The notes: generated by a model not told the origin, from the letters alone. A DNA stretch of 64,000 bases from Chrysoperla carnea (GCF_905475395.1 NC_058341.1:33123501-33187500), one strand, 5' to 3'; counted from the stretch's first letter, positions 34,885 through 45,599 are shown. Numbers and translations are program-made.

Positions 34885-36036
34885 CTAGTTTAAAGAATTT
34901 TGGTCAATTTCCATTTTCATCATTTCAGCCTCATTTTCTGAATCAGATTTCGTTTCAATTAAATTAGATTCTTTTTTCTGAGCGTACAGTATTTTATTTC
35001 GGCATTCGTTAGAGGGATGAAATCGATTTTTCCAACCAAGAGCTTCACACATGTAGCATGGTTTTTTCAAGGGTATATCAATTTGTTTCTTTTTAGTCGA
35101 TTCTCCTAATTTTGTTTTTTCATGCCGATTATCATATGGTTTATTTTCTTTCGAACGTTTATTATATTGACCATCTAGCTTTCGGAGTTCATTGTATAAT
35201 TTTTTTATAGTGTTAATGTCTTCGCGATCTAGCTCATCTTGAACTTGAGATGGTAAACCCATTACAATCAAGTTTATTCTGGAACTCATAGTACTATCAC
35301 TTTCTACTTCTAAACATAAATTTTCTTTTGTTAAAGCGTAATCGATCAATGAGCCGCCTAAGTATTTATAGGTATATGCTTTTCTGACAGCTGTCCAACC
35401 TTTGTCAATAAAAATGGAAAAAAATGAATTTCGCCATTCAGACCAATTAGTTAGACCAAATTTTTTCAAATTTCCTTCATACCAGTGTTTGGCCGATCCA
35501 GCGACAAAAAATCGTAAAGCTTCAATCATCTGGGTACCACTTTTTATTTTATTTCGGTCACATTCACTTTCAAATTTAGAAAACCACTCAGAAGGGTTTT
35601 GTGTTTTGTCATATTTATCAAGAACAAACTTCTTTTCTATATTTTGCAATTTTATCTCATCTTTGTCATTTAATTTTAATTCTAATTCCTTGATTCTTTT
35701 AATTAAAAAATTTTCTTCTTGGAGTTTTTCACTCACATCAAAAAAAACTACAGATTCCTGTAACGGATAGTTTTTGTAGCTAAGGTTTCCATCTTCATCA
35801 AAATATTCTTTTTTCAAATCCTCATCTAATTTAATGCCAATTTTTCGGAAACCATTAATCGGTTTAATAGCAGCAATTGCACTTTTAATGGTGGTTTTTG
35901 ATGATAATACCTTATGTTCATATAAATTTTTATGTTCATCTGGTAAGCTAAACCATAACCGCTTATCTTCGGATAGTCCAGCTAATTCAAAATATTCATC
36001 GCTTCTTCTTATTAAGTGGACAAACAATTTTTCCAT
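34885..36036 (-). CDS. Gag polyprotein of the LTR element
   Basis: 383 residues, ATG start 22 nt after the 5' LTR, intact to TAG. Residues ~165-215 hold a retrotransposon-gag-type capsid block (WFSKFESECDRNK, then AGSAKHWYEG). A heptad-like, charged stretch lies at ~105-130. Near residues 330-350 is a zinc-knuckle-like CYMC...H...C with nine residues between the second Cys and the His, longer than the usual CCHC spacing of four. Gag would build the particle that packages the element RNA. It is the only intact frame of this copy. Confidence 0.9.
   Translation of the reverse strand: MEKLFVHLIRRSDEYFELAGLSEDKRLWFSLPDEHKNLYEHKVLSSKTTIKSAIAAIKPINGFRKIGIKLDEDLKKEYFDEDGNLSYKNYPLQESVVFFDVSEKLQEENFLIKRIKELELKLNDKDEIKLQNIEKKFVLDKYDKTQNPSEWFSKFESECDRNKIKSGTQMIEALRFFVAGSAKHWYEGNLKKFGLTNWSEWRNSFFSIFIDKGWTAVRKAYTYKYLGGSLIDYALTKENLCLEVESDSTMSSRINLIVMGLPSQVQDELDREDINTIKKLYNELRKLDGQYNKRSKENKPYDNRHEKTKLGESTKKKQIDIPLKKPCYMCEALGWKNRFHPSNECRNKILYAQKKESNLIETKSDSENEAEMMKMEIDQNSLN
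34888..34894 (-). promoter_or_regulatory. -1 ribosomal frameshift site
   Basis: The element strand reads T TTA AAC immediately followed by the gag stop TAG. This is a canonical X XXY YYZ slippery heptamer in the gag frame. After a -1 slip the next codons are CTA GAG AGC CCG GAT AAT, open into the protease frame. A downstream stimulatory fold was not worked out. Confidence 0.85.
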
Positions 36037-36058
36037 CTTAAATGATTGTAATTTAATT
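36037..36058 (-). promoter_or_regulatory. Leader with putative self-priming site
   Basis: The 22 nt between 5' LTR and gag read AATTAAATTACAATC... on the element strand, with no TGG as expected next to a tRNA primer site. The first 13 nt (AATTAAATTACAA) are perfectly complementary to TTGTAATTTAATT inside the LTR (36182-36194). If transcription starts at about 36195, the RNA 5' end itself could prime, as described for Tf1 and other self-priming Ty3/gypsy elements. Confidence 0.6.
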
Positions 36059-36330
36059 TGTAAGTTATTAATTTATTGAATAAATAACGAGATTGTATTT
36101 AATCCTGAAAGGAATATATTGACAAAATTATATAAAGGAATTACACTAAATTTACAAACAAAAACATACCTGAAAGGAATAAATTAAATTACAACGTTAT
36201 TTAATAGAATGTCCACTAATAAACGTTTATGATTCTAACACAATATAAATTATAAAAATCTTTAGTTCAGGTATGTCAATTGAAACAAAAGTAAACAATT
36301 ATATCACTATGGAAGTGATAATAATTTACA
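36059..36330 (-). repeat. 5' LTR
   Basis: 272 bp, TG...CA, identical to the left LTR. On the element strand it has CATAAACG about 30 bases before the proposed start near 36195, and AATAAA about 15 bases before its end as a possible polyadenylation signal. U3 would be about 135 nt and R-U5 about 137 nt. Confidence 0.95.
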
Positions 36331-36334
36331 AGTA
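36331..36334. repeat. AGTA target-site duplication, right
   Basis: Pairs with 31160-31163. It overlaps the first bases of TATAAAAT of the downstream gene. Confidence 0.9.
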
Positions 36335-36340
36335 TAAAAT
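36333..36340 (+). promoter_or_regulatory. TATA box of the copy-1 DUF1091-like gene
   Basis: TATAAAAT 65 bases upstream of the ATG at 36405. An Inr-like TTAGTTA lies about 30 bases downstream (36364). The same box is at 48493-48500 in copy 2. The LTR insertion abuts it. Confidence 0.55.
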
Positions 36341-36404
36341 ACTTATTTCACTTGAAATAAAATTTAGTTACAAACATATCATCTGTGCTTGAATAATATT
36401 TGTA

Positions 36405-37951
36405 ATGTTTCGTAAAGCAGTCCTATCAATTTTATTCCATAATTTAATTTTACTAATGAATGTAATAATGGTAAGTTGGTATTCGTTTTTCGCGGTATTG
36501 GGTCCTACGATCCGCTTGACTCGTTTACAAACTGAAACTTTCAACACGATATCTTTTTACGTGAAAAAAAAATTAATTTACAAATCTTGATATATTTTAT
36601 TCTGAATTTCAACATACTGGAGATACTGGATTTCAACTTGCAATAATCAAAATAATCGTTTGGTTTCAGTCTTATTCAATGACGCCAATTGGAAATAATC
36701 ATATGCTGAAAATAAACCGTTGGGAGCACTTAAGCCATGATGGAAAGCCATACATGGAGATACCCTCGTTAGAAATAAAACAAAAAAATCAAACACATTG
36801 GAGTGTGGACGGAATTATAAGAATACGTAGTACTGATATGGATCGTTTCGATTTCACGGTAAAATAACTTCGTTTACTAAAAAATGAATTTCATATAGGA
36901 ATTAAAATACTTTTTTTAATTTTCAGATCCGAATGATAACTATAAATCAGGATGTTCCAATAGAAGCGGCAAGTGATTATGTATATTTATGCGAAGAACT
37001 AGATGCAGATGATGAAGACGCCAAAAGCGACGATTCTTTATATTTACAAGATATGTTAAAATTTTTAAATGTAACCAACATTCACTGTCCAATTCCTGAG
37101 GTAAGATTCAATTGATACGAACACTCCCCCTAAAGAATCTTTACAGTGCTTTACTACACACAGTACAACTCAAACTAAGATGATTTTGGTAACAATCAAT
37201 AAGCATAAGATAAAGAAGAAGGTCGCGTATACAGGCACGAATGTCATCTGGTATTTGGGTCTTTTGAATCATACTGTATTTACAATGGAATCAGTAAATG
37301 TTATTACGATATTATTATACAGAGCATAGTGCAGAGCAAAACCCAGAGGTTCTTCGGTCAAAACTATAATCTGCTAACTGATTGTTTTTTTTAATTATGG
37401 AGAAGGGCGTTTATGACTGGACGAAATCACTAGAGGCGTTGAAACTCGTATACTATTTTTTAACATTGTCAGTAATGGAAGCCTTCCTTTTCCTCTATCT
37501 TATACTTTTTGGTTACCTTTGGATCATTTTGAAAGCATCACTTTGATATTAATGATAATGATAATATGTGCCATTAAAATTGGTTCAACTTAAGAACTAA
37601 AACATATTAATTGTATTGGTATTCATATTAATTGCTAGGCTTCTTACTCTTCTCGGCATTCTCAAATTAGTCAGATTTTACAAAACTCGCCATGCTGAGT
37701 TTTCTTTTCATTTCTACCATACGTTGCTTTCTTTTCAGTTTTTAATTTAACGCAGTCGGGTTTTTTTATTTATTTTTTTATATTCTTGATTTTTTAAGGG
37801 TGACTATGCATTGAATAGTTTTGAACTTGATACAAGAAACCTCCCAGTATACGTCGAAGGCAAAAAATGGATGTTCGAAATTCTTTTTAGAGAGACGGGT
37901 GATATTATTACCAGAGGTCTTCATGTTTTTGCCGAAATCGAAAAAGTTTAA
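36405..37951 (+). CDS. Secreted MD-2-like/DUF1091-like protein, copy 1
   Basis: Four exons, all phase 0: 36405-36470, 36670-36858, 36927-37100 and 37799-37951. Together they encode 193 residues. Exon 1 is a signal peptide (MFRKAVLSILFHNLILL). The C-terminal half has HCPIPEGDY, then FELDTRNLPVYVEGKKWMF and LHVFAEIEKV. This is the layout of the DUF1091/MD-2-related family that includes the Drosophila CheB proteins: secreted, about 190-200 residues, lipid or pheromone binding. Residues 98-123 form a very acidic loop that differs strongly in the second copy. Cysteines are few (C107, C139). AATAAA lies at 37977. Family from motif recognition; ligand unknown. The retroelement sits directly upstream of its TATA box. 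Confidence 0.75.
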
Positions 37952-38054
37952 ATAAGGTACGTACCTACTAAAACAGAATAAATCAATCCTCTTCAAAATT
38001 TTAATATTTTGTTTTTGTAAAATTAGAATTAAATAAATTGTTAAAACTAAAACT

Positions 38055-38407
38055 ATGAGATTCACATACTGCAATTATTTAAAATCGTTCTTTACAAAAA
38101 ATTCTTTAGATTATTCTATCATTGCTAAAAATAATGCGCAACCATGGTATAAATTGCAGCAAAAGGAAATTTCGTATGTATGTACGTATGTGTATTTATT
38201 TGTTACCTCATATCTCTCAGGTGGCTCCATGGACCAGTTAAGGTACATCGTGGTATTCGTCTTAAGCCCTCAAGTGACCGTAGATTGGTGTTTTATTTAA
38301 TACCTGATTTTTGCGAGAACTAATTATACGTCAATAAAAAATTATCTAACCCTATAGAGTAGGTCGAGTAGGATATCAAAATAAAGAAAATTAAAAGAGG
38401 GTTACAA

Positions 38408-38486
<79 letters not shown>

Positions 38487-38957
38487 AAGTACACTAAAAA
38501 GTCTAAAATGAAATAAATGATTAAAAAAATCAAAATCACACGCGACTGCGTTAAATAAAATTAGAAAAGAAAGGAAAAAGTTCAGTCCGAGTTTGACAGT
38601 ATTGGATTGGTTCTAGTTTTTTATTATTTATCTTATTTACTTTTTTTTGAAGGCTTATAATAATTTTTAAAATGTCTTTTCTCAATTGTGAATTTTAAAA
38701 ATCTCGACTTACTCGACGACGAGTTACCTTATTTATGGTTAGTTTTAGCACGTACCAGACGAAATTTAGCTCTGAAAATCCGAATCTACCCAGTGTAACG
38801 GAATAAATAGAAAGTAATCAAAATGGCTTAAGAGCTGCTCAAATAGAATATTTACGTCAAAAACAGCGAATTTGATCACCACTGAAGTACTTTTAATAAT
38901 GCTTACTTGCTTACTTTTTTTAGTTTAATTACTTTGTATTAGGAAAACATTATACAA
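38055..38957. other. Intergenic with long (TA)n
   Basis: No supported gene. It contains a TA microsatellite at 38412-38482 and small AT-rich frames. Confidence 0.5.
38412..38482. repeat. (TA)n microsatellite, about 71 bp
   Basis: Uninterrupted TA repeat, self-complementary. Confidence 0.95.
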
Positions 38958-39185
38958 GTGAAATTTAAAAATTTTTTAAAAACGCCCAGATATTTTTCGG
39001 GTACAGAACCTAATCACGCACTTGAAACATAGCTTAGAACATTCCCAGTAAATTACCTTTCAAACGAAATTAAAAAATTAAAATCGGTTCACCCGTTTAG
39101 GCGCTACGATGCCACAGACACACACACACACACATAGAGGTCAAACTCATAACACTACTTTTTTTTTAGTTCGGGGGTTAAAAAT
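38958..39185 (+). mobile_element. RTE-like 3' tail
   Basis: The best copy of the tail. It reads 'cacgcacttgaaacatagct', 'cggttcacccgtttaggcgc', 'acgatgccacagacacacac', 'gtcaaactcataacact' and 'ttttagttcgggggttaaaa'. It is 5'-truncated and has no ORF. Confidence 0.7.
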
Positions 39186-41844
39186 TGAATTTTTGTGTTC
39201 CGAAATCATTTTTCTTTTTCTTTTATCGCAAAAGAAAAAATATGAATCGCTCCATTTTATAACGTAAAATCTAATTGTAGTTTTATAGTAATTTCAATTA
39301 AAATTTTATGATCATTGTTTTTGTTTCGATCACATATTAAGTGTATGAGCAAGTTGTCAAAGTCCAATTTTTATTAATGTCCAAAAGTTTCGTTTAGAAA
39401 AAAACATGACATAAGTTCTGGAATAAAGGGATATTTTTCTGGGATCGTACCTACATTGGAAATGGGGAAAGCTGTGGTAAATGGAATCAAAATTTACATT
39501 CTTGTATTTTTTAAGAACATGCTTTACAATATTAACATGAAAATTGTCTCTATTTGTAGCTGTAGTTATTCCTCCAAACTTTTTGTAAGTTAAAATGTTG
39601 TAAGTTACACTGAAATGAAGCCACTCACGAATTTTCCTGAGTGTGTTAATCACGAAATCATCCCCCCCACTCTCTGAACTTTATTAAGTATTGTAGATTA
39701 TAAAATTTATGACTTAAAATATTTTAATAAATATTTTGCTTAATTTGTTAGCCATTGACTGCAAAATACATGTTTAGACTATCATTAAGAGTTTTTTATT
39801 ATTTAGAAATACATCAAATTAATTGCTCGAATACGGTCGGAAAACATTGCGATGAGCTCATCTAAGCACTGGACTCATCTAGACAACTCTCCTGCATATT
39901 AAATGTAATAAAATTATTGTAACATTAAAATGTCTAAAAATAAATTTTATTAAATTTTAATCGGTTTTACTCGAACACTGGAATGGCTGCTGGTTGATTA
40001 ACTGCTCATTGCCTATTACAATTTGATTTGTGCTATAAAATTTAGTGTTTTTAAAGTATAACAAACTTATTTATTTTTAAATAGAAAGTTATTAGTTTTA
40101 TCCTGAAAATCGAAATTTAAAACTTTTAGCATATTAGTGCGTACATAAGTATTAAATTGTCGTATCTTAAATCCTTTCAAAAATATATGTATATGTTAAT
40201 TTAAGTCTTTCGAACAAAGTAAATCATCAAGTAATTATTTCAAATAGAAAGTTTTAGAATTTCTTCAGAAACCATTGTTTATGGTTTCAACAATACAAAA
40301 AAATTGTAGGCATAGTTGTACCATAAAATTGACTATAAATCAAACTGTATATTAATATGCCTGTACATGGTCGACTGGGCAAACTTCAGGCAAATCAGAA
40401 TGAAGTTTTATGCAAATGTATTTTTGTTAGTTGAAACACATTGTTCCTAAAAATAAGTTAGCATAATTCTAAAAATTTGAATCAGTTTTATTAATAAAAT
40501 GGAAATATCAATAGGGGGCAATCCTTATTTCGAACTAGCCATATTACCCATAAAAATGTAAAAGTAGACTCCATACCATGACAAAATTTGAAAGTGAAAT
40601 TAAAATTGATCAAAAAACCAAGAAGATATAAGCAATCAAAGATTGCATTCAAAGCCTTTCCATCGTCTTTTAGCAAAACAAAGTTTTATATGTAATCTCT
40701 ATGACGATACACACGTATGACGTCACTAGTCGGTAAAAATTATTCTCACTTCTCTCTTTTATTTGCGCGTGCGAAGTGAGAATTCTTCATCTGTAGTGAT
40801 AAGAAAATTTATTCCGATTCCCTATTTACAGACTTGTTAGAATGTTATACCTTTTTTTGCGATTTATGCGATTCACAACATTACGTTTTGAGCGATTCAC
40901 ATAGTAAGTTGCCCAGATATCGAATTTTTGAAATCAATTTATTTTTTGAAGATGTTTCGAGAATTTTTTGTTTGCCACACATGTTGGAAGAAAGATATAG
41001 GTAACAAAGTTCGTGGAAAAAATTGGGGGAAATTTGTAATTGTCGAAAAAGTTAAATCATGTGAATATATGTAAAAGAACAAAACCATAAACAAAATGTA
41101 ACCGGTAGTTTTTCACATATCCTGTTGTCAATAGGTTTTTATAACATATACTACGGTGATCATACAGCAGGCAGCTAAAAACCTGAACATCGAAAAATTT
41201 TTCATGAATTTGGCATTCGATCCAACACTAAGCTTATCCTTTTCAGTCATTAAAAATAGTCATAGAAATTTCAGTTTATGAACTCACGGTCTATAAAATG
41301 TATAATTGTCTCTCTATACTATTCACCTAGAACATTGTTGTCAGCTGAAGGTATAAAAAAAATGAAAACATAGGTAATAGCCGTTCTTTATGTAATACAA
41401 TGCCATTGTAAAACATTGCTCAAATATTTTTACACACAAACTGAATAATGAATTTCATTTTAAAAATATTTTTTACTGCATTAAAATAGGTATAGCATTT
41501 TAGACCAGTATATAACAGCAACGGTGTGTTCATGCAAGAACAATTAATAACTGATATTTTTAATGATTCGGGGTGAGTGCGACTTCTTTTTCCCACTTTT
41601 ACTTAGGCTCGCTAGGCTTAGAAACCCATATAACACAATATAACAATTTTTATATTTATATTTACAAAATTTATTGATGTGAATAAAAGCTTTAAGACCC
41701 GTAACTACAAGACGATGACCTAGTTGACAATGGTATTGAAATTTCAAGATAATACAAAAAGTGTCGGTCGGTATCAGACACTTTTTTTTTCTGTCATCCG
41801 CCAAACACACTATATAGAACATAGTTCCAATAATAATTCGTTAA
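39186..41844. other. No supported gene
   Basis: AT-rich. The minus frames at 39357-39653 and 40491-40676 have no recognised motif or linked exons. Confidence 0.4.
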
Positions 41845-41988
41845 ACAGGGTGTTCTGTTATTTACTGCAGAACGTTGGCCTTCAGGAAAGTAGGCCTCAA
41901 CTCCAAAATTGGTAAATAACTTTTTCCATTGTCTTTATGAGCTTATTCAGTAGGCCCAGGTTCTGTAGTCAATAACAGAACACCCTGT
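41845..41988. mobile_element. 144-bp MITE, ACAGGGTGTTCTG ends
   Basis: Perfect 18-bp terminal inverted repeats: 'acagggtgttctgttatt' at the left and its reverse complement ending at 41988. Internal sequence is unrelated on the two sides apart from short 'gtaggcc' blocks. Non-coding. Confidence 0.8.
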
Positions 41989-43889
41989 ATATCAATTTAT
42001 CGTACCAGCCTAAGTATTTCTCTGTGATTGATAACTAAATCGGAGTCAAAACCCACTTTTCAAGCTAGATACCGATCTATACGCATGTACATACCATCCA
42101 GGTAAAGGTTGGTATTATTATTTTAATATGAAATATTTACTTTGTGAAAGCAGCAGTATTCTAACCTATGTGTTATTTTAAATGAAAAACCACGGATATA
42201 TACCAGTTTTTTTTTTTTTTGTGAATGGTTATAATAAATTAGCTTGACAACGATAATAATTCTACCGAAAATGTTTCAAAACAACAGCTAAATGACTGTT
42301 ATTTTATTCAACATGTGCTAGAATTATTGATATGTTACTCAATTTTGGCAATACAAAGTTATCTTCCCACAAACTGTAAACAGCTTAAATTCCACTACCG
42401 AAGGGCAATTAAAGATGTACTATCGCCAGGGAAATTTTTGATAAAAAGTTTGAATTTTTTATTTCATGTAGTTGGGCTAGGTCTAAATCAATTCTGAAAA
42501 TTTAAGGAGGGGAAAGAGTGGCATAGTTATTTAAATAAATAAATGTCTTCAAAAGTAGGCATATTTAACATTGGTCTTATAGGAAAACGGTAGATGAATG
42601 ATATGTTTTCTTAGATTTCTTGGAGGATGAATTATGTTATAACAAGACAATATAATAGTTCAACAAATTTCTCTACTACTGAGTCCTTCTTTCATTACGA
42701 TGCTTGTCTTCGAAGTCTATAAGAATAATTAATTCTTCTTCTACGCATTAGTAAACTTTATTAGATTGATTTAATACTAACGTATTATAGACAATAAATT
42801 GATTGTGTTTACGTACCACGTATATTCAACTTTTTGTGTTGTCCTCGAATTTAGTGCAGAAATTTTGTCTTTCGTTGATATATTTCTGTAAGGGTTTGTT
42901 AAACGAATTTTACGATGAGATTATAATTAGATTTATTTGGTATCTTTTTCATTTTATTGTTAAAAGATAAGACGCATTATTAGTATAAACAATGGATTGG
43001 AAAATGAAACCTATAAATTAATATTATAGTTATTTATATGCGAGATTAATTAAATAACGATTTTCTTTCTTAAAACAGTTACATTGGGATTCATTTGAAA
43101 AGAAGATTTCTCTTACACAAGTTATATATATAACCGACTTCAGAATTTACGATTACTTGTTTTCTAATGAATGAAAAATAATGTTTTATAATCCAGTAAA
43201 ACTGTCTCCAAATTCTATACAACGATAAATGAATAAAAAAGTTATGCAGCTGTGATTTTTTACTTCAAGACCCAAGTAAAGTTTATAAATGTTTTACGCT
43301 TATTTAGTTTATTTATTTGAGTAGCCATATCATTATCCACTCCTGTAGAACAAATTGTCTAGTCAAACTAAGCGAAAATAAATATTACGATCCATTGTAC
43401 CATTAATTCGATTATTGTGTACTCACGGCCAAAGAGTAAAATTTATATTACATACCCTAGGAAATCTATCAGAGTATCCTTGACATATTGTTTCCTAATC
43501 GCAATATTTAGGAACATTTTTAAGTTCTAAAATTCATAATAAATATTTCGAAAAAATTTTTATTTCAAAAAATTGCCCTTAAAAAATTAGTTCTATAAAT
43601 ATTATACTTCAATAATAAATGATCAGAAAATAATAAACAGTAGTTAAATTGATTATTTTCAACTTCGCGTATAGGTAAAATTTTTAATTTTCCAGATGCA
43701 CGAAATTTTGTCAATACAACATCCGACCAAAAACTTATAGACTTTTCGGCCTATATTAACTTCGGCCAAATTCATTCGCATACATCTATATCAGAGCCGA
43801 TAAAAAGCTCTCGTAGCTTCCCATGTCGCAACAATATTTGTCTCAATAGTGTGATCAAATAAAAAAAAAATGGCGTCATTTTTTAGATA
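41989..43889. other. No supported gene
   Basis: AT-rich. 42568-42618 is related to 24862-24912, a short dispersed repeat. Confidence 0.4.
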
Positions 43890-45193
43890 ATTCTGAGTTC
43901 GGAGAAAAAAATTGAATTTAGTAGATCATTATGATACAAATTGAAGAAACTAAAATCCAACATTTTTTGATGGTCGGAAGGGGTCCAAAAAAAATGGTAA
44001 AGTGGCCTAATCCGGTCTTTCGCGTCAGACACCGTCGGATTGAGTTAAAAATAAAAAAGTGTTTAATAAGCTTACGCGCCGTAAAAAGGCGAAAAGAATG
44101 AGCTGAGAATGAACCCGATTGGTCCATCGATGTCCCCACAAATTGCAAAAAACCATCGATTTTGCTCGAAATTTCAAAACTTCATAGCTCTTGTTGTTTT
44201 AAAGATTCAAAGCTGAGATTTAAATGGATTGTAGCTTTTGTACCCATGAAGTATCACACACAATTTCAGCAAGATCGAATGTATACTTTTTGCAAACCGC
44301 AGCTGAATGCAAAAAACAGGACTTTTGTAAAATGGCCCTAAAAAAGTTGTGGTGCGGTAACGCGCTATTTTTTTTACGCGAGCATATGCTTCAATAGTTA
44401 AAGTAATACCTACTAAAGTGCCAACCTCTCATCTTTAGTAAAAGTTACTAAAATATTAATTTTAAATTACTATTATTTTAAATTATAACATTAAAAATAG
44501 GATGGAAGTAATGGGAGCAATTATTAAGAGACAGAAGTTATGTGACATTATAGTCTTAATAATTGCTCCCATTACTCCCATCCTATTTTTAATGTTATAA
44601 TTTAAAATAATAGTAATTTAAAATTAATATTTTAGTAACTTTTACTTAAGATGAGAGGTTGACACTTTAGTAGGTATTACTTTAGCTATTGAAGCATATG
44701 ATCGCGTAAAAAAAATAGCGCGTTACCGCACCACAACTTTTTTAGGGCCATTTTACAAAAGCCCTGTTTTTTGCATTCAGCTGCGGTTTGCAAAAAGTAT
44801 ACATTCGATCTTGCTGAAATTGTGTGTGATACTTCATGGGTACAAAAGCTACAATCCATTTAAATCTCAGCTTTGAATCTTTAAAACAACAAGAGCTATG
44901 AAGTTTTGAAATTTCGAGCAAAATCGATGGTTTTTTGCAATTTGTGGGGACATCGATGGACCAATCGGGTTCATTCTCAGCTCATTCTTTTCGCCTTTTT
45001 ACGGCGCGTAAGCTTATTAAACACTTTTTTATTTTTAACTCAATCCGACGGTGTCTGACGCGAAAGACCGGATTAGGCCACTTTACCATTTTTTTTGGAC
45101 CCCTTCCGACCATCAAAAAATGTTGGATTTTAGTTTCTTCAATTTGTATCATAATGATCTACTAAATTCAATTTTTTTCTCCGAACTCAGAAT
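43890..45193. mobile_element. 1.3-kb near-perfect palindrome (foldback element)
   Basis: Two 640-bp arms (43890-44529 and 44554-45193) are reverse complements with only a handful of differences. They surround a 24-bp spacer. The ends read attctgag...ctcagaat and TA flanks both sides, consistent with a TA target duplication. The same 76-codon frame appears in both arms on opposite strands; it resembles no family I know. No transposase. A foldback or long-TIR DNA element is likely. Confidence 0.85.
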
Positions 45194-45405
45194 TAAATTA
45201 TTCAAAAAGTTAATTTGATCATATCACAAGCTTTTTTTTAAGAAATTTCATCTATTTTAAATATGAACGCTTTCTATTTTTGTTTTCAAGCTATAGCTTG
45301 AAAGCTATAGCTAAGTATGTACACTATAGTGTACGTACAAGGTTATACAACAATTAATTTTTAATTGAAGATGAATATTTATATATAAAATTGATGTTTT
45401 TCTAG
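45194..45405. other. Spacer with short palindromes
   Basis: Holds 'agctatagct' twice near 45290-45312 and 'gtacactatagtgtac' near 45319. No gene. Confidence 0.4.
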
Positions 45406-45569
45406 GAGTGCTTTCTGACCAATTTGCGGACTCAGGAGAGTTGAAAAATTTATCAGGAAAAGTGGGTCGCTGGTTATCTGGTGCAGCGGATCGCGGAGGT
45501 GGTCGTAAGGAGCGAACCAAAAAAATTAAACTAATAAAATTTATTGTATTTTTAATTCAATATTTTTAG
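45406..45569 (+). other. Orphan exon-like ORF, unrecognised
   Basis: A pyrimidine-rich acceptor (ttttctag, ending 45405) opens a 53-codon frame running from 45408 to TAG at 45569. It starts VLSDQFADSGELKNLSGKVG and continues RWLSGAADRGGGRKERTKK before turning hydrophobic and AT-rich. Its first 115 bases are much less AT-rich than the surroundings, unlike chance ORFs here. No family is recognised and no partner exon was found. It may be a captured exon, a gene relic or part of a repeat. Confidence 0.3.
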
Positions 45570-45599
45570 TTTCAATAAATTTTTTTTTTCATTAAAATC

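Larger units (their letters stand above)
33248..34887 (-). pseudogene. pol 5' part: protease and reverse transcriptase
   Basis: No ATG opens this frame: it is entered by -1 frameshifting from gag. Protease: AVYDSGSNVSLI carries the catalytic Asp (DSG), and LLLGLDAI is the second conserved block. A Lys/Asp/Asn-rich linker made of 8-residue repeats follows. Reverse transcriptase: SPFASPVTLAYKK, SRLCIDFRNLN, LPFRLKNAPAIFQ and the catalytic YMDD, with VKYLGH in the thumb. All the expected reverse transcriptase blocks are present. The frame ends in KKKY-stop at a run of nine A (33254-33262 on the plus strand), where a one-base length change separates it from RNase H. Confidence 0.92.
31164..36330 (-). 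mobile_element. Ty3/gypsy-type LTR retrotransposon
   Basis: A 5,167-bp element with identical 272-bp LTRs (TG...CA ends) and a 4-bp AGTA target duplication. Reading on the minus strand: 5' LTR, 22-nt leader, gag, -1 frameshift site, and pol in the order protease, reverse transcriptase, RNase H, integrase. A purine tract then abuts the 3' LTR. Integrase after RNase H, the D-35-E spacing and the GPF module put it in Ty3/gypsy (Metaviridae); there is no env. Identical LTRs mean a recent insertion. Pol is interrupted twice, so this copy is not autonomous. The empty site survives in the second duplicate at 48491. Confidence 0.95.
30146..38104 (+). repeat. Segmental duplication, copy 1
   Basis: Matches 47481-50331 in direct orientation along its whole length, apart from the LTR retrotransposon at 31164-36330 and a 70-base gap in intron 1 of the gene. 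Without the element it is about 2.8 kb. By eye the non-coding parts differ at roughly 1% of positions or less. It contains the DUF1091-like gene with its promoter and a dispersed repeat upstream. There are no direct repeats at its borders. Confidence 0.95.

Noticed and set aside
35402..35770. 122-codon plus-strand ORF
   Set aside because: Antisense of the intact gag frame; no motif of its own.
37778..38074. Minus-strand 98-codon ORF, also at 50005-50301
   Set aside because: Antisense of exon 4 of the DUF1091-like gene; it recurs only because the segment is duplicated.
43918..45165. Two 76-codon ORFs as real genes
   Set aside because: Same sequence on opposite strands because of the palindrome; no recognised domain.
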